Positions 52,825 to 62,517 of a DNA stretch of 64,000 nt are shown piece by piece; the stretch's first letter is position 1; the number at the start of each line of letters is the position of its first letter. The stretch lies in NCBI RefSeq assembly GCF_004378855.1, contig NZ_RYYL01000007.1, positions 49,398-113,397 on the forward strand, written 5' to 3'. The notes below the pieces were generated by a model. It did no database searches, was not told the origin of the DNA, and worked only from the letters and a program-made list of their open reading frames with translations. Origin of the DNA: Campylobacter sp. US33a. Lineage in GTDB: Bacteria > Campylobacterota > Campylobacteria > Campylobacterales > Campylobacteraceae. Position numbers and translations under genes: made by a program.

Positions 52825-53718
52825 TTGGCTTATATAAAAAAGAAACTCTCAAACAATGGAAAAAAGGCGTTTTGTGTACTTATGGAAAACTTAAAAATTT
52901 CTATGAGTGAAGCACAAAAACTCATTGACAAAAAAAGATTGTTTTGTGATGGAAAATTGGTAGAAGAAAAAAACAAAATTTTAAACGGTTTAGTGGAATT
53001 AATCGTTTATGAAAACAATCCCAAAGGAGTAGATATTGTTTTCGAAAATGAAGATTTTGCTGTCATTGAAAAACCAAGCGGAGTGCTTACACATCCTAAT
53101 GGAAGAAATTGTGTTTATAGTCTTTGTGATGAAATTTGGCATTTATGGGGAAAAGAAGCCTGTGTAGCTCATAGACTCGATAAAGAAACAAGCGGACTTT
53201 TACTCGTAGCTAAACATAAAAAATCACAAATTGAGTTTAAAACTATGTTTGAAAAAAAACAAATTCAAAAAGAATATTTAGCTTTAGTCGAAGGGTGTGT
53301 AAAAGAAAATTTTATCGTAGATAAGGCTATGGATTTAGTGAAAAATTATGATGACATCAAAACAAGAATGCAAATTTGCGAAGATGGCAAAAAAGCAATC
53401 ACTGAATTTGAAATTTTAGAATTTCACCCTGATTTAAATGCTACGCTTTTGCTTTGCAAACCACTCACAGGAAGACAACATCAAATCAGACTTCATTTGT
53501 TTCATGTGAAACATAAAATTTTAGGCGATCCGCTTTATGGCTTAGAAAAAGATAAAATTGAAAGAATTTTAGATGAAAAAATGAGTAAAAAAGAACGCAT
53601 ACAAATAAGCGGTGCTAAACGCTTATGCTTGCATTCAAATTGCTTAAGATTTATTCATAAAAATGAAAAATTTGAGATAAAATCAAACGCAGATATAAAA
53701 AAAGAATTTTTTGATTAA
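52825..53718 (+). CDS. RluA-family 23S/tRNA pseudouridine synthase (TTG start)
   Basis: The protein (about 297 residues) has an N-terminal S4-like domain (about 15-60, MSEAQKLIDKKRLF) and a catalytic domain with the Asp in AHRLDKETSGLLL near 118-130, the RluA signature. KPLTGRQHQIRLHL is the other family block. It is one of several RluA paralogues; which uridine it modifies is unknown. The start is probably TTG at 52825, with AAAAGG seven bases upstream; a TTG at 52804 is also in frame. The 3' end overlaps the convergent MFS gene by four bases. Confidence 0.85.
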   Translation: MAYIKKKLSNNGKKAFCVLMENLKISMSEAQKLIDKKRLFCDGKLVEEKNKILNGLVELIVYENNPKGVDIVFENEDFAVIEKPSGVLTHPNGRNCVYSLCDEIWHLWGKEACVAHRLDKETSGLLLVAKHKKSQIEFKTMFEKKQIQKEYLALVEGCVKENFIVDKAMDLVKNYDDIKTRMQICEDGKKAITEFEILEFHPDLNATLLLCKPLTGRQHQIRLHLFHVKHKILGDPLYGLEKDKIERILDEKMSKKERIQISGAKRLCLHSNCLRFIHKNEKFEIKSNADIKKEFFD

Positions 53719-54977
53719 TTTGATTTTGTTTTCATAAATAAAAAAATCATACCAACAAAATAAATCATCACAGCCCAGACCAAAAAGGCATTAATAAGTC
53801 CTATTTGTCTAACGATAGGTTGAGAAATAATAGGGCTTAAAAATTGCCCTAAAAACATACAACTCGCTAAAATGCCATAAGCCCTTGCCCTAGCATTTTC
53901 AGGACAGATTGAAAAAAGATAGGCCGAATTATTTACAAGCATTATCCCGCCACCCATTCCAAGTAAAGCTAAAGCCATCAAAACGGCTAAAAAATCATGG
54001 ATAAAATACAAAAGTAAAAAAGCACTTGCCACAATTAAAAGCGTTAAGATATAAATAGTTTTAATATTAATCCTTTTGACAATACTTTTATAACTTAGAG
54101 AAAAAATACCATAGCAAAATGCAGAAATTGACATAGAAATTCCTATGTATTTTGGATCAAGTCCTAGATGATTTTCTATATAATAAGGCAATTGTGTAGG
54201 CGATATATAATATACAACCATAATGAAAAAACCTATAAAATATATAGGTAAAAATTGCCAATAATTCGTTTTTGCTTCTACTTTTGTGTGATTGTAAAAT
54301 TTAAATTTCCTTGGTTCAAAAAGATAAAAAAATGCCAAAAGTGTGATTAAAATTCCAAGTAAATAAACTAAAAAAGGATAACGCCAAGAATAACTTGAAA
54401 CATAACCAGCTATGGAGATAAAAATCGCCCCACCCACAGCACAATAAAACCCTTGCCAAGAAAGTGCATTTTCTCTTCGGTTAAATCCTCCTCTACTATA
54501 ATAATCCCCAAGCAAAGCCGAAGCACCTGTCATAATAAAAGCTGTAGCCATCCCAAAAATCGATCTAGAAATAAGTATGGCATAAATATCATTGAGAAAA
54601 AATCCAGAAATTCCAGCCAAAGTCCAAATAACCATCGCAGGAAAAATGAATTTTAATTTACCAAATTTATCCATAAGTAAGCCAGCAATAGGCGATAAAA
54701 TCACAACAAAAATCGCCGGTATGGTTAACACCAAACGCGTTAAAATATCTAAATGTTCCAAAGTAAAATTAGCTATTATTCCACTTTGATTTTGCAGTAT
54801 TTCTTCAAAATGTTTATTGATAGCAGGTAGAGCCGAGGCTATCACCACACTTCCTAAAACCGTCATGGCTGCCATAGAAAAAAGGGCTATTTTAAAGCCG
54901 CCCCGTTCTGTAAGTTCAACCATTTTTTTATCTAATTTTGTGTCATTTATATGAAATTTGTATTGTTTTTTTCTCAT
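53715..54977 (-). CDS. Major facilitator superfamily transporter
   Basis: A 420-residue protein with about twelve membrane helices and an MFS signature between helices 2 and 3 (GLLMDKFGKLKF near 100-111). The N-terminal 25 residues are polar and basic and precede helix 1. No substrate signature is visible; drug or metabolite efflux is possible. The ATG at 54977 sits 125 bases from the divergent glycosyltransferase start. Member of the MFS-1 family with good confidence. Confidence 0.8.
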   Translation of the reverse strand: MRKKQYKFHINDTKLDKKMVELTERGGFKIALFSMAAMTVLGSVVIASALPAINKHFEEILQNQSGIIANFTLEHLDILTRLVLTIPAIFVVILSPIAGLLMDKFGKLKFIFPAMVIWTLAGISGFFLNDIYAILISRSIFGMATAFIMTGASALLGDYYSRGGFNRRENALSWQGFYCAVGGAIFISIAGYVSSYSWRYPFLVYLLGILITLLAFFYLFEPRKFKFYNHTKVEAKTNYWQFLPIYFIGFFIMVVYYISPTQLPYYIENHLGLDPKYIGISMSISAFCYGIFSLSYKSIVKRINIKTIYILTLLIVASAFLLLYFIHDFLAVLMALALLGMGGGIMLVNNSAYLFSICPENARARAYGILASCMFLGQFLSPIISQPIVRQIGLINAFLVWAVMIYFVGMIFLFMKTKSN

Positions 54978-55102
54978 GTGTATCGCTTTTGTATTGTTTT
55001 AGAATGTTATATTCTAGTAGAATAAAAATTAATGTTTTATAATTTTTGATAAAATTAAATCTATGATACAATATTAGTTTTAAAAATTTATAAGGAAAAA
55101 CT

Positions 55103-56127
55103 ATGCGAAAATTACCAAACAGGGGGGGTATAGGCTTAGAATAGGTTATTATTGCCCAGATGCCCTAGGCGATATGATAGCAAGCTTAGATATGCTTTAC
55201 GCAATCAAACACATATATAACGCAAAAATCATTGTCTTTGCAAAAAATAATACTTTTAGTCTCTTAAAAAATTTAACTTTTATCGACACAATTGAAATTT
55301 TAAAAAATCCTACAAGCAAAGATAATATAGCAAAAATCAATCAACACAATTTAGATTATATTCTTTCTTATAAAGCCAATACTTTTTTAATTAAACAATT
55401 TATCAAAAGCAATGCCAAAAAGATCATTACTAGATTAAAAATCAGAAGCTTTTTTTCTATAAAATGTAGAACAATTTGGATAAAACTCATCACTCGCCTT
55501 TATAAAAAAAGAACAGAAAGGGATAGATTGCTTTTTTATGCTAGAAAAATAAATACTAAGATTTTTGATGAAAAAATCAAAAATTTAGAGTTTAAAACAC
55601 AAATTCAAAGCAATTTAACACATAAAAATCTAATCACAAATTTTTTAAATCAAAGCAAAATTAAAGATTTTATAATACTCAATCCTTTCAGTATCACTTC
55701 AAATTCTACCTTAGACACAATTTCTTTTTTGAAATTAGCCAAAAATATCAAGCAAAATTATCCAAAAATCAGCATTATTGTGCCTACTTATGATCTAGTT
55801 CATGATGATTTTATGGATAAACTTTTAGGATATGATAAAAATTTACTCAAAGAAATTGTGATTTTTAAAAATAATGATGATATTTTAAACTTAGCAGAGC
55901 TAATTTCAAGATCAATTTGCGTGATAAGCCCAAGCACGGGTCTCATACATATCGCTACAAATTTGAAGATTTCTAGTATAGCGCTTTATCCGCCAAAAGA
56001 TGAGATATTTTGGCCTACCTATAATAATGATTATGTTTTTATAAAAAAATCTAAAGATGAGTTAAGTGAAGATGAAAAACGAGAACTTATCGTAGATATC
56101 ACAAGAAAACTAGAAAAATATCTCTAG
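55103..56127 (+). CDS. Phase-variable GT9-family glycosyltransferase B (OFF in this sequence)
   Basis: Paralogue of the gene at 33988-35032. Both have IASLDMLYAIK after the tract and the SPSTGLIHIAT motif near the C-terminus, characteristic of heptosyltransferase-type (GT9) enzymes. The proposed start is ATG 55103-55105 (MRKLPNR, with TAAGGAAAAACT before), followed by G7 at 55122-55128. G7 gives a stop after about 13 codons; G8 would join to YRLRIGYYCPDALGDMIASL. Likely modifies a surface glycan. The open frame alone runs 55174-56127. Tail-to-tail overlap with the radical-SAM gene. Confidence 0.8.
55122..55128 (+). repeat. Poly-G (7) tract of glycosyltransferase B
   Basis: G7 after codon 6 of the proposed ATG at 55103. 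Frame arithmetic: ON at 8 (or 5), OFF at 7. Seven is shorter than the other tracts in this window, so it may switch more slowly. Confidence 0.8.
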
Positions 56128-57143
56128 TCTTCTTTTTCTAGTTTTAAAACCTTGTTAGTTTGTATAGCTATTGGGATTTTTTTATAAGGTTTGCTAAAAT
56201 CTCTACAATAATCACAGGCTTTGTAAAAATCTTGGGTATAAAATTCAAAAAATCTTTCTTTATCGTCATCTAAATTTAAAAAATCACCCGCAAATTCATC
56301 TAAGCCTTTAAGCCTTGTTAGAGAGCTTGAAATTGGACATACAAAAATTGCTCCATTTGGGGCTAGTTCTTTGCCTTTTAGATTTTCTCCTTCACTTGTC
56401 ATTAAGCTTACGCAAGGCATTTTGCAATGATGATAATTTTTGATAATCTCTTCTTTGCTACGTCCTCTTTTGTAAATTTTTTCAGTATCATACCAATGAT
56501 CGGTTGTATTATAAGAAAATGCGATTTTATTTTCTTTAAGTTTTTTGAGTATGCTTTCTTGTTTTAGTGGAATTTTTAAATTTGGGGCTTGTCTATAATC
56601 TGAAATACTTATCTTTCTCACTTTTTTAGATTTTTTAAATCTTTGCACTAATTCATCTTTAAAATCAATAGTAGCATTGGTTAAAATATCAAAGGTTAAA
56701 ATCTTTTTTTGTAAATCTAAATAATCCACAAGTTGTGGTAAGTCTTTAAATAACAAAGGCTCACCACCTATAATCCTAACCCTTGCTATGCTATCTACCT
56801 TAGAAAGTAAAAGCTCAAGGGATTTTTTAATGCCCTCAAGCGTGCAAGAGTATTGATTGCTTGGGGAGAAGTACTGCATTAAATTATTGCACGACTGACA
56901 ACGCATAGTGCATTTTGTGGTTAAAACAAGCTCAAGATAAGGTATGTCGATAATTCCATTTTTAACGCGTTTTTCGAAATATTTTTGCAAGAAAAACTTT
57001 TTCATTAAGGCTGCGTAAGGGACTTTGTAAATTCTAGAAAGTCCTCTTTTTCCATTTAGATAAGAAAAATACCAAGCAATATTTGCTTTGATATATCTTT
57101 CTTGAAAAAGTTTATTTTCAAGTAATTTTGTCGTATCTATCAT
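56124..57143 (-). CDS. Radical SAM protein with C-terminal cysteine cluster
   Basis: A 339-residue protein with the radical-SAM motif at C74, C78, C81 (LTTKCTMRCQSCNNL) and RIIGGEPLLFKDLPQ. Further cysteines in HHCKMPC, FVCPISSS and YKACDYC suggest an auxiliary iron-sulfur cluster as in SPASM proteins. It differs clearly from the one at 12908. The gene starts at ATG 57143, overlapping a 33-residue membrane peptide, and is coupled to rlmN. Its 3' end overlaps glycosyltransferase B, so a glycan-related substrate is possible but unproven. Confidence 0.75.
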   Translation of the reverse strand: MIDTTKLLENKLFQERYIKANIAWYFSYLNGKRGLSRIYKVPYAALMKKFFLQKYFEKRVKNGIIDIPYLELVLTTKCTMRCQSCNNLMQYFSPSNQYSCTLEGIKKSLELLLSKVDSIARVRIIGGEPLLFKDLPQLVDYLDLQKKILTFDILTNATIDFKDELVQRFKKSKKVRKISISDYRQAPNLKIPLKQESILKKLKENKIAFSYNTTDHWYDTEKIYKRGRSKEEIIKNYHHCKMPCVSLMTSEGENLKGKELAPNGAIFVCPISSSLTRLKGLDEFAGDFLNLDDDKERFFEFYTQDFYKACDYCRDFSKPYKKIPIAIQTNKVLKLEKED

Positions 57144-57241
57144 TTTTTATCCTCATTTTTTAAAACATAAATTATACCACCAATTCCCACCAAAACAACC
57201 GCACTTATAAAAATAATTTCTGCAATATCTAAAAAAGTCAT
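57140..57241 (-). CDS. Single-span membrane peptide (33 aa) between rlmN and a radical-SAM gene
   Basis: A 33-residue ORF starting [20 protein letters not shown], with the helix at about 5-27 and a charged tail KNEDKK. Its ATG overlaps the rlmN stop (ATGA at 57238-57241) and its own TGA overlaps the ATG of the downstream radical-SAM gene, so it sits in a translationally coupled chain. The exact overlaps on both sides argue that it is real. Function unknown. Confidence 0.75.
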   Translation of the reverse strand: MTFLDIAEIIFISAVVLVGIGGIIYVLKNEDKK

Positions 57242-58302
57242 TTTGCCCTTTCTTTAAGCTGCCCACAAGCTGCTGATATATCAAGCCCTTTGCTTTCTCT
57301 TATGGTGCAAGTTACACCTTTAGCACTTAGCAAATCTTGGAATTTAATCGCATTTTCAAGACTAGGACGCTTGTATAAACTGCCTTCGTGTGGATTAAAA
57401 AGTATTAAATTTACCTTTGCTTTTATACCATTTAAAAGTTTGACTAATTCTTTTGCATGTTCTATTTTATCATTAATACCATCGATTAAAAGGTATTCAA
57501 ACATCACTCTTTTTCTTTGATCTATAGGAAATTCGTGCACTGCTTCCATAATCGCAGCGATATTATAGGCTTTATTGATTGGCATTAATTCGCTTCTTAG
57601 CTCATCATTTACTGCATGCAGTGAAATAGCAAGTAAAACGCCCAAATTCATCTGCCCTAGTTCTTTGATTTGTTTAGCCAAGCCACTTGTGCTTATGGTT
57701 TGTCTGCGTGGGCTTATAGCAAGTCCATCATTTTGCGCCAAGATTTTTACTGCTTTTGAGACATTTTTAAGATTATCTAACGGTTCGCCCATACCCATAT
57801 AAACTATATTTACACGGCGTTCGTAAGGGATATTATTTTGTTTTTTGATCCACAAAATTTGTCCGACTATTTCTCCAGCGCTTAAATTTCTTTTTAATCC
57901 TCCTTTAGCAGTAAGGCAAAAACTACAACCACTTTTACAGCCAACTTGAGATGAAACGCAAATAGTATATCTTGTGTGCGAAATTCTTTTGCCTTCCTCA
58001 TCGAATTTTTCTTCTTTCATCGGCAAAAGCACACTTTCTACTCTTAAACCATCGACAAGTTCAAAAAGATACTTTATGCTTCCATCTTTACTTTGCTCAT
58101 TTTTAACGCATTTAAGGGGTGCAAAATGATAAATTTGTGCAAGCTCTAAACGCAAATCCTTAGGCAAACTTGACATATTAGAAAAATTGCTTGCGTATTT
58201 TTGGTATATCCATTGATAAATTTGTTTCACGCGAAACATTGGTTTAATTTTTTCTTCTAATTCTTGGGGCAAAAAATCTAAAATATTAATGAGTTCTTTC
58301 AA
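57238..58302 (-). CDS. rlmN: Dual-specificity 23S rRNA/tRNA adenine-C2 methyltransferase
   Basis: RlmN methylates A2503 of 23S rRNA and A37 of tRNAs. The 354-residue radical-SAM protein has the cluster motif CKSGCSFC at 121-128 region, the GMGEPLDN block, and a conserved C-terminal cysteine in SAACGQL near 346-350. The start at 58302 follows AAAAAAGGAAATTTT. Part of the chain rlmN - peptide - radical-SAM. Confidence 0.95.
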   Translation of the reverse strand: MKELINILDFLPQELEEKIKPMFRVKQIYQWIYQKYASNFSNMSSLPKDLRLELAQIYHFAPLKCVKNEQSKDGSIKYLFELVDGLRVESVLLPMKEEKFDEEGKRISHTRYTICVSSQVGCKSGCSFCLTAKGGLKRNLSAGEIVGQILWIKKQNNIPYERRVNIVYMGMGEPLDNLKNVSKAVKILAQNDGLAISPRRQTISTSGLAKQIKELGQMNLGVLLAISLHAVNDELRSELMPINKAYNIAAIMEAVHEFPIDQRKRVMFEYLLIDGINDKIEHAKELVKLLNGIKAKVNLILFNPHEGSLYKRPSLENAIKFQDLLSAKGVTCTIRESKGLDISAACGQLKERAK

Positions 58303-58315
58303 AAAATTTCCTTTT

Positions 58316-58852
58316 TTAAATATAATTATTTTCTTTTAAATAAAATTCTAATTTTTCTTTGGCTTTTTGATGATTTTTTATAAAATCTTGATGTGCGTTT
58401 TCATCACAAAAATTTGTAGCACACAAAATACACTCTGCGTCAATTCCAAAATTTTTAGCCACACTTAACACAGCAAAGGCTTCCATATTTTCAGCAAACA
58501 ATCCAAGTTTTGCGAATTCTTTGGCTGCATTTTTGTTTTGACAGATATAATTTGATGAATTGATTTTGATTGTTTCACGAGAAACATTTTTATTTTCTAT
58601 ATAAATTTCATCTTTTGCAGGTGTGTAAAAAGCACTTGAAATTTTTGAAAATTCTATATTAAAAGTATGAGAGCTTTTGTAAATTTCTAAAATTTCACCC
58701 CTATCATAAAGCCCACAAGTCCCTATAAATACTATATTTGAAGGCTTTTGATTTTGACAAATTTTAGTTAAATTACAAGCCGCTTCTACAAGCCCTATAC
58801 CTATGGCTTTTGCAAAATAAAAATTTTCATTTCCACCTGCACAAACTATCAT
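58316..58852 (-). CDS. Purine nucleosidase/phosphorylase-like protein
   Basis: A 178-residue protein with a nucleoside-phosphorylase-like fold: [13 protein letters not shown] near 53-65 and the catalytic-type segment ENMEAFAVL near 130, as in MTA/SAH nucleosidases (which carry an acidic EMEAAA motif). It is about 50 residues shorter than typical MtnN, so its activity may differ. It lies 14 bp upstream of rlmN on the same strand and divergent from ksgA. Confidence 0.65.
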   Translation of the reverse strand: MIVCAGGNENFYFAKAIGIGLVEAACNLTKICQNQKPSNIVFIGTCGLYDRGEILEIYKSSHTFNIEFSKISSAFYTPAKDEIYIENKNVSRETIKINSSNYICQNKNAAKEFAKLGLFAENMEAFAVLSVAKNFGIDAECILCATNFCDENAHQDFIKNHQKAKEKLEFYLKENNYI

Positions 58853-58942
58853 TTTGTTACATCCTGCATTTTTTTGGTTTAAAAATGAGAATTTTAGCTA
58901 AAAAGACTTAAAATTAAGATTTTTTTGCTACAATAAAATCCG

Positions 58943-59740
58943 ATGATTAAGGCAAAGAAACAATATGGACAAAATTTTTTAAACAACAAAAGTGTTTTAA
59001 TAAAAATCACTCAAGCCATACCCAAAGATACAAAAAATATTGTAGAGATTGGGCCTGGCTTAGGTGATTTAACGCAAGAACTTTTAAAAATTTCAAAGGT
59101 AAAAGCTTATGAGATTGATGATGATCTTATACCTATTTTACAAAAGAAATTTCAAAAAGAACTTGAATGTGGAAAATTAAATTTGCTTCATCAAGATGCA
59201 AGCGAGCTTGTATGTTTTGATGAAAATAAGTATTTTTTGGTTGCAAATTTGCCTTATTATGTTGCAAGCCATTTGATATTACAAGCTTTAGAAGATGAAA
59301 ATTGTCAAGGGCTTATAGTAATGGTACAAAAAGAAATGGCTTTAAAATTTTGTGCTAATAGCGGAGATAGCGATTTTTCAGCTCTTGGGGTTTTAAGCGC
59401 AATGATTTGCGAAAGAAAAATACTTTTCGATGTTGAGCCTTCTTGTTTTAATCCACCACCAAAGGTGATGTCTTCGGTGATGTATCTAAACAAAAAGGGC
59501 GAATTTAAGGATTTTTGTAATTTAAATGGATTTAAAATTTTATTACGAGATTGTTTTAAAGCTCCTAGAAAACAACTAATTAGTAATTTAAAACAACACA
59601 AAAGTATAATTTTAAAACTTCTCAAAGATCTTGATTTAAAAGACAATGTCAGACCACATGAACTTTGCGTTGATTCATACCTTAAAATTTATGAAAAATT
59701 AAAGGATTATTATGAATATGGAAGAGAATGTAAATATTGA
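58943..59740 (+). CDS. ksgA: 16S rRNA dimethyladenosine transferase
   Basis: KsgA dimethylates A1518 and A1519 of 16S rRNA in late 30S assembly. The 265-residue protein begins KKQYGQNFL, has the SAM motif EIGPGLGDLT near 35-44, and the catalytic NLPYYVAS near 105. The final FKAPRKQLISNLK is family-typical. The 3' end overlaps the start of rnj by 29 bases, so coupling is likely. Confidence 0.96.
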   Translation: MIKAKKQYGQNFLNNKSVLIKITQAIPKDTKNIVEIGPGLGDLTQELLKISKVKAYEIDDDLIPILQKKFQKELECGKLNLLHQDASELVCFDENKYFLVANLPYYVASHLILQALEDENCQGLIVMVQKEMALKFCANSGDSDFSALGVLSAMICERKILFDVEPSCFNPPPKVMSSVMYLNKKGEFKDFCNLNGFKILLRDCFKAPRKQLISNLKQHKSIILKLLKDLDLKDNVRPHELCVDSYLKIYEKLKDYYEYGRECKY

Positions 59741-61700
59741 ATCGCAAGAACAAAATCCAAACGCGAATTCTAAAAATAACAAGAAATATAAGTATAAAAA
59801 TAGAAGAAAAAAACTTTCTAATTCAATAAATAATAATGGAAAGCAAGAAAATATTGACAATTCCGCACAAGAAAATGCAGAAGTATCCCAAAAAAGTGAA
59901 AAGAAAAAGAAAAAAAATCGCAATCTTCCTTCAAAGCTTACTGGCAATGAAGACTGGCAAATTGCACTTGCACAGTGTATAGAAGCAAATCGTGTTTCAC
60001 ATGAAAACCGCTTGCACCCTTTAAAATATAACAATTCTAGCGAGCATAAAATCCGCATTACTCCACTAGGTGGCTTAGGAGAAATTGGCGGAAATATCAG
60101 CGTATTTGAGACAAATAACGATGCAGTAATTATTGATATTGGTATGAGTTTCCCAGATGGGACTATGCATGGGGTGGATATTATTATCCCTGATTTTGAT
60201 TATGTGAGAAAAATCAAAGATAAAATTCGTGGTATCATCATCACTCACGCACATGAAGATCATATTGGTGCGGTGCCGTATTTTTTCAAAGAATTTCAAT
60301 TCCCTATTTATGCTACGCCTTTAGCACTAGGTATGATTTCAAACAAATTTGAAGAACACGGCTTAAAAGCAGAACGCAAATGGTTTCGTCCAGTAGAAAA
60401 ACGCAAGGTTTATGAGATAGGAGAATTTGATATAGAATGGATCCATATCACGCACTCTATTATAGATGCTTCTGCACTTGCTATTAAAACTAAAGCAGGG
60501 ACTATCATACACACAGGAGATTTTAAGATAGATCAAACTCCAATCGATGGCTATCCGACTGATTTAGGGCGTTTAGCACATTATGGCGAAGAAGGGGTTT
60601 TGTGTCTTTTAAGCGACAGTACCAATTCTTACAAAGAAGGCTATACTAAAAGCGAAAGCTCCGTAGGGCCTACTTTTGATCAAATTTTTGCCAAAACCAA
60701 AGGTAGAGTGATAATGAGTACTTTTAGCTCTAATATACACCGCGTTTATCAAGCTATTACTTATGGTTTAAAATATGGTAGAAAGGTTTGCGTGATCGGT
60801 CGTTCCATGGAAAGAAATCTTTATACGACTATGGAGCTAGGATATATAAAGCTCGATAGAAAGATTTTCATTGATGCAGATGAGGTTAGCAAGTATAAAG
60901 ATAATGAAGTTTTAATCGTTACCACAGGAAGTCAAGGCGAAACGATGAGTGCGCTTTATAGAATGGCAACCGATGAGCATAAATTCATAAAAATTAAACC
61001 TACAGATCAAATCATCATTTCAGCCAAAGCTATCCCAGGTAATGAGGCAAGCGTTTCTGCGGTGCTTGATTATCTTTTAAAAGCGGGCGCTAAAGTAGCG
61101 TATCAAGAATTTAGTGAAATTCATGTAAGCGGTCATGCGAGTATAGAAGAGCAAAAATTAATGCTGACTTTGGTTAAGCCTAAATTTTTCTTACCAGTGC
61201 ATGGAGAATACAATCACATTAACAAACATAAAGAAACCGCTATAAAATGTGGAATTCCTGAAAGGAATATTTATCTTATGAGCGATGGCGATCAAGTCGA
61301 GCTTTGTCAAAAATATGTAAAACGCGTTAAAACTGTTAAAACCGGCAAAGTTTTTGTGGATAATCAAATCAACAAACAAATCGCTGATGATGTGGTAATC
61401 GATCGTCAAAAATTAGCCGATAGTGGTATAGTTGTCATCATCGCACAGCTTGATAAAACAACAAAAACACTCATCAACAAGCCAAGAGTATTTAGCTATG
61501 GTCTTGTAGCGGATAAACAAGATCACGCATTTTCTAAAGAAATGGCAGAAGTTTTGGGACAATTTTTCATCAATGTTAAAGATGAAGTGCTTAATGATCC
61601 AAAATTTTTAGAAAATCAAATTCGCCAAGTGCTAAGAAAACATATTTTTAGAAAAATCAAAAAATATCCAACCATAGTTCCAACTATTTTTGTGATGTAA
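59712..61700 (+). CDS. rnj: Ribonuclease J
   Basis: RNase J is an endo/5'-3' exoribonuclease of the metallo-beta-lactamase fold, the main RNA-decay enzyme in epsilonproteobacteria. The 662-residue protein has an added N-terminal segment (about 1-115), Asn/Lys-rich and of low complexity, then the catalytic core with HAHEDHIG at about 178-185 (the HxHxDH metal motif), GGLGEIGGN and FSSNIHR, and a C-terminal domain. The extra N-terminus matches the long epsilonproteobacterial form. ATGs at 59712 and 59718 are both possible; AAAGGATTATT lies ahead. Overlaps ksgA. Confidence 0.95.
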   Translation: MNMEENVNIESQEQNPNANSKNNKKYKYKNRRKKLSNSINNNGKQENIDNSAQENAEVSQKSEKKKKKNRNLPSKLTGNEDWQIALAQCIEANRVSHENRLHPLKYNNSSEHKIRITPLGGLGEIGGNISVFETNNDAVIIDIGMSFPDGTMHGVDIIIPDFDYVRKIKDKIRGIIITHAHEDHIGAVPYFFKEFQFPIYATPLALGMISNKFEEHGLKAERKWFRPVEKRKVYEIGEFDIEWIHITHSIIDASALAIKTKAGTIIHTGDFKIDQTPIDGYPTDLGRLAHYGEEGVLCLLSDSTNSYKEGYTKSESSVGPTFDQIFAKTKGRVIMSTFSSNIHRVYQAITYGLKYGRKVCVIGRSMERNLYTTMELGYIKLDRKIFIDADEVSKYKDNEVLIVTTGSQGETMSALYRMATDEHKFIKIKPTDQIIISAKAIPGNEASVSAVLDYLLKAGAKVAYQEFSEIHVSGHASIEEQKLMLTLVKPKFFLPVHGEYNHINKHKETAIKCGIPERNIYLMSDGDQVELCQKYVKRVKTVKTGKVFVDNQINKQIADDVVIDRQKLADSGIVVIIAQLDKTTKTLINKPRVFSYGLVADKQDHAFSKEMAEVLGQFFINVKDEVLNDPKFLENQIRQVLRKHIFRKIKKYPTIVPTIFVM

Positions 61701-61703
61701 AAA

Positions 61704-61729
61704 TAAGGCGATTTTTCGCCTTAAATTTT
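61704..61729 (+). terminator. Hairpin between rnj and the pseudouridine synthase gene
   Basis: Perfect 8-bp stem TAAGGCGA / TCGCCTTA with a TTTT loop, followed by AATTTTT. It begins three bases after the rnj stop and ends about 12 bases before the next ATG, so it probably terminates or attenuates transcription. Confidence 0.75.
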
Positions 61730-61740
61730 TAGGAAGTCAA

Positions 61741-62502
61741 ATGAGAATCAATAAATTCATATCACATAATACTCGTTATTCTCGTCGTGAAGCGGATGAG
61801 CTGATTAAACAAGGCTTAGTTAAAATAAATAATAAAATAGCTCTTCTAAGTGATGAAGTAAAATTTGATGATAAAGTTTTTATCAAGGGTAAAAGAATTC
61901 AAAAAAGAACTCAATTTAGTGTGATTATTTATCATAAACAAAAAGGTGAAATTGTTAGTAAAAAAGATGATCGTGGAAGAAAAACCATCTATGATACTTT
62001 GCCAAGACAATTTAGTACTTGGCTAAGTGTTGGTAGGCTTGATTTTGCTAGTGAAGGTTTGCTTTTACTAACTGATTCTCCTGTGATCGCACATGCTTTG
62101 ATGAATAGCGACTTAGAAAGAGAATATTATTTAAAAGTTAAAGGCATAGTAACAAAGCAAGTTATAGAAGCTATGCAAAATGGACTTGAAATTAAAAATG
62201 AAAAAAAAGGTGCGCATGCGAAAACAAAAATTACTTCTATGAGTTTTGCTCCTTTTATAGACTTTGAAATTTTTGGCTCAAGTGGTGGATATACTAAACT
62301 TAGAGTTATTATAAATGAAGGTAAAAACAGAGAACTTAGACGCTTTTTTGGGCATTTTGATTTAGAAGTGATGGACTTAAAACGTGTGGCTTTTGGGGCT
62401 TTAGATCTTGGAATGCTAAAAGCAGGAAAATACCGCTATTTGGAAAATGGAGAATATGAAAAATTAAGAGATTTTTTAAAAATGAATGAAATAAGGTATT
62501 AA
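61741..62502 (+). CDS. RsuA/RluB/RluE-family pseudouridine synthase
   Basis: A 253-residue protein with an N-terminal S4 RNA-binding domain (about 1-60, MRINKFISHNTRYSRREADE) and a synthase domain with the catalytic Asp in VGRLDFASEGLLLLT near 98-112 and EGKNRELRRFF near 195-206. It modifies a uridine in ribosomal RNA; small- or large-subunit specificity is not evident. AGGAAGTCAA precedes the ATG. Follows rnj. Confidence 0.88.
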   Translation: MRINKFISHNTRYSRREADELIKQGLVKINNKIALLSDEVKFDDKVFIKGKRIQKRTQFSVIIYHKQKGEIVSKKDDRGRKTIYDTLPRQFSTWLSVGRLDFASEGLLLLTDSPVIAHALMNSDLEREYYLKVKGIVTKQVIEAMQNGLEIKNEKKGAHAKTKITSMSFAPFIDFEIFGSSGGYTKLRVIINEGKNRELRRFFGHFDLEVMDLKRVAFGALDLGMLKAGKYRYLENGEYEKLRDFLKMNEIRY

Positions 62503-62517
62503 ATTTTTAAAATCATT

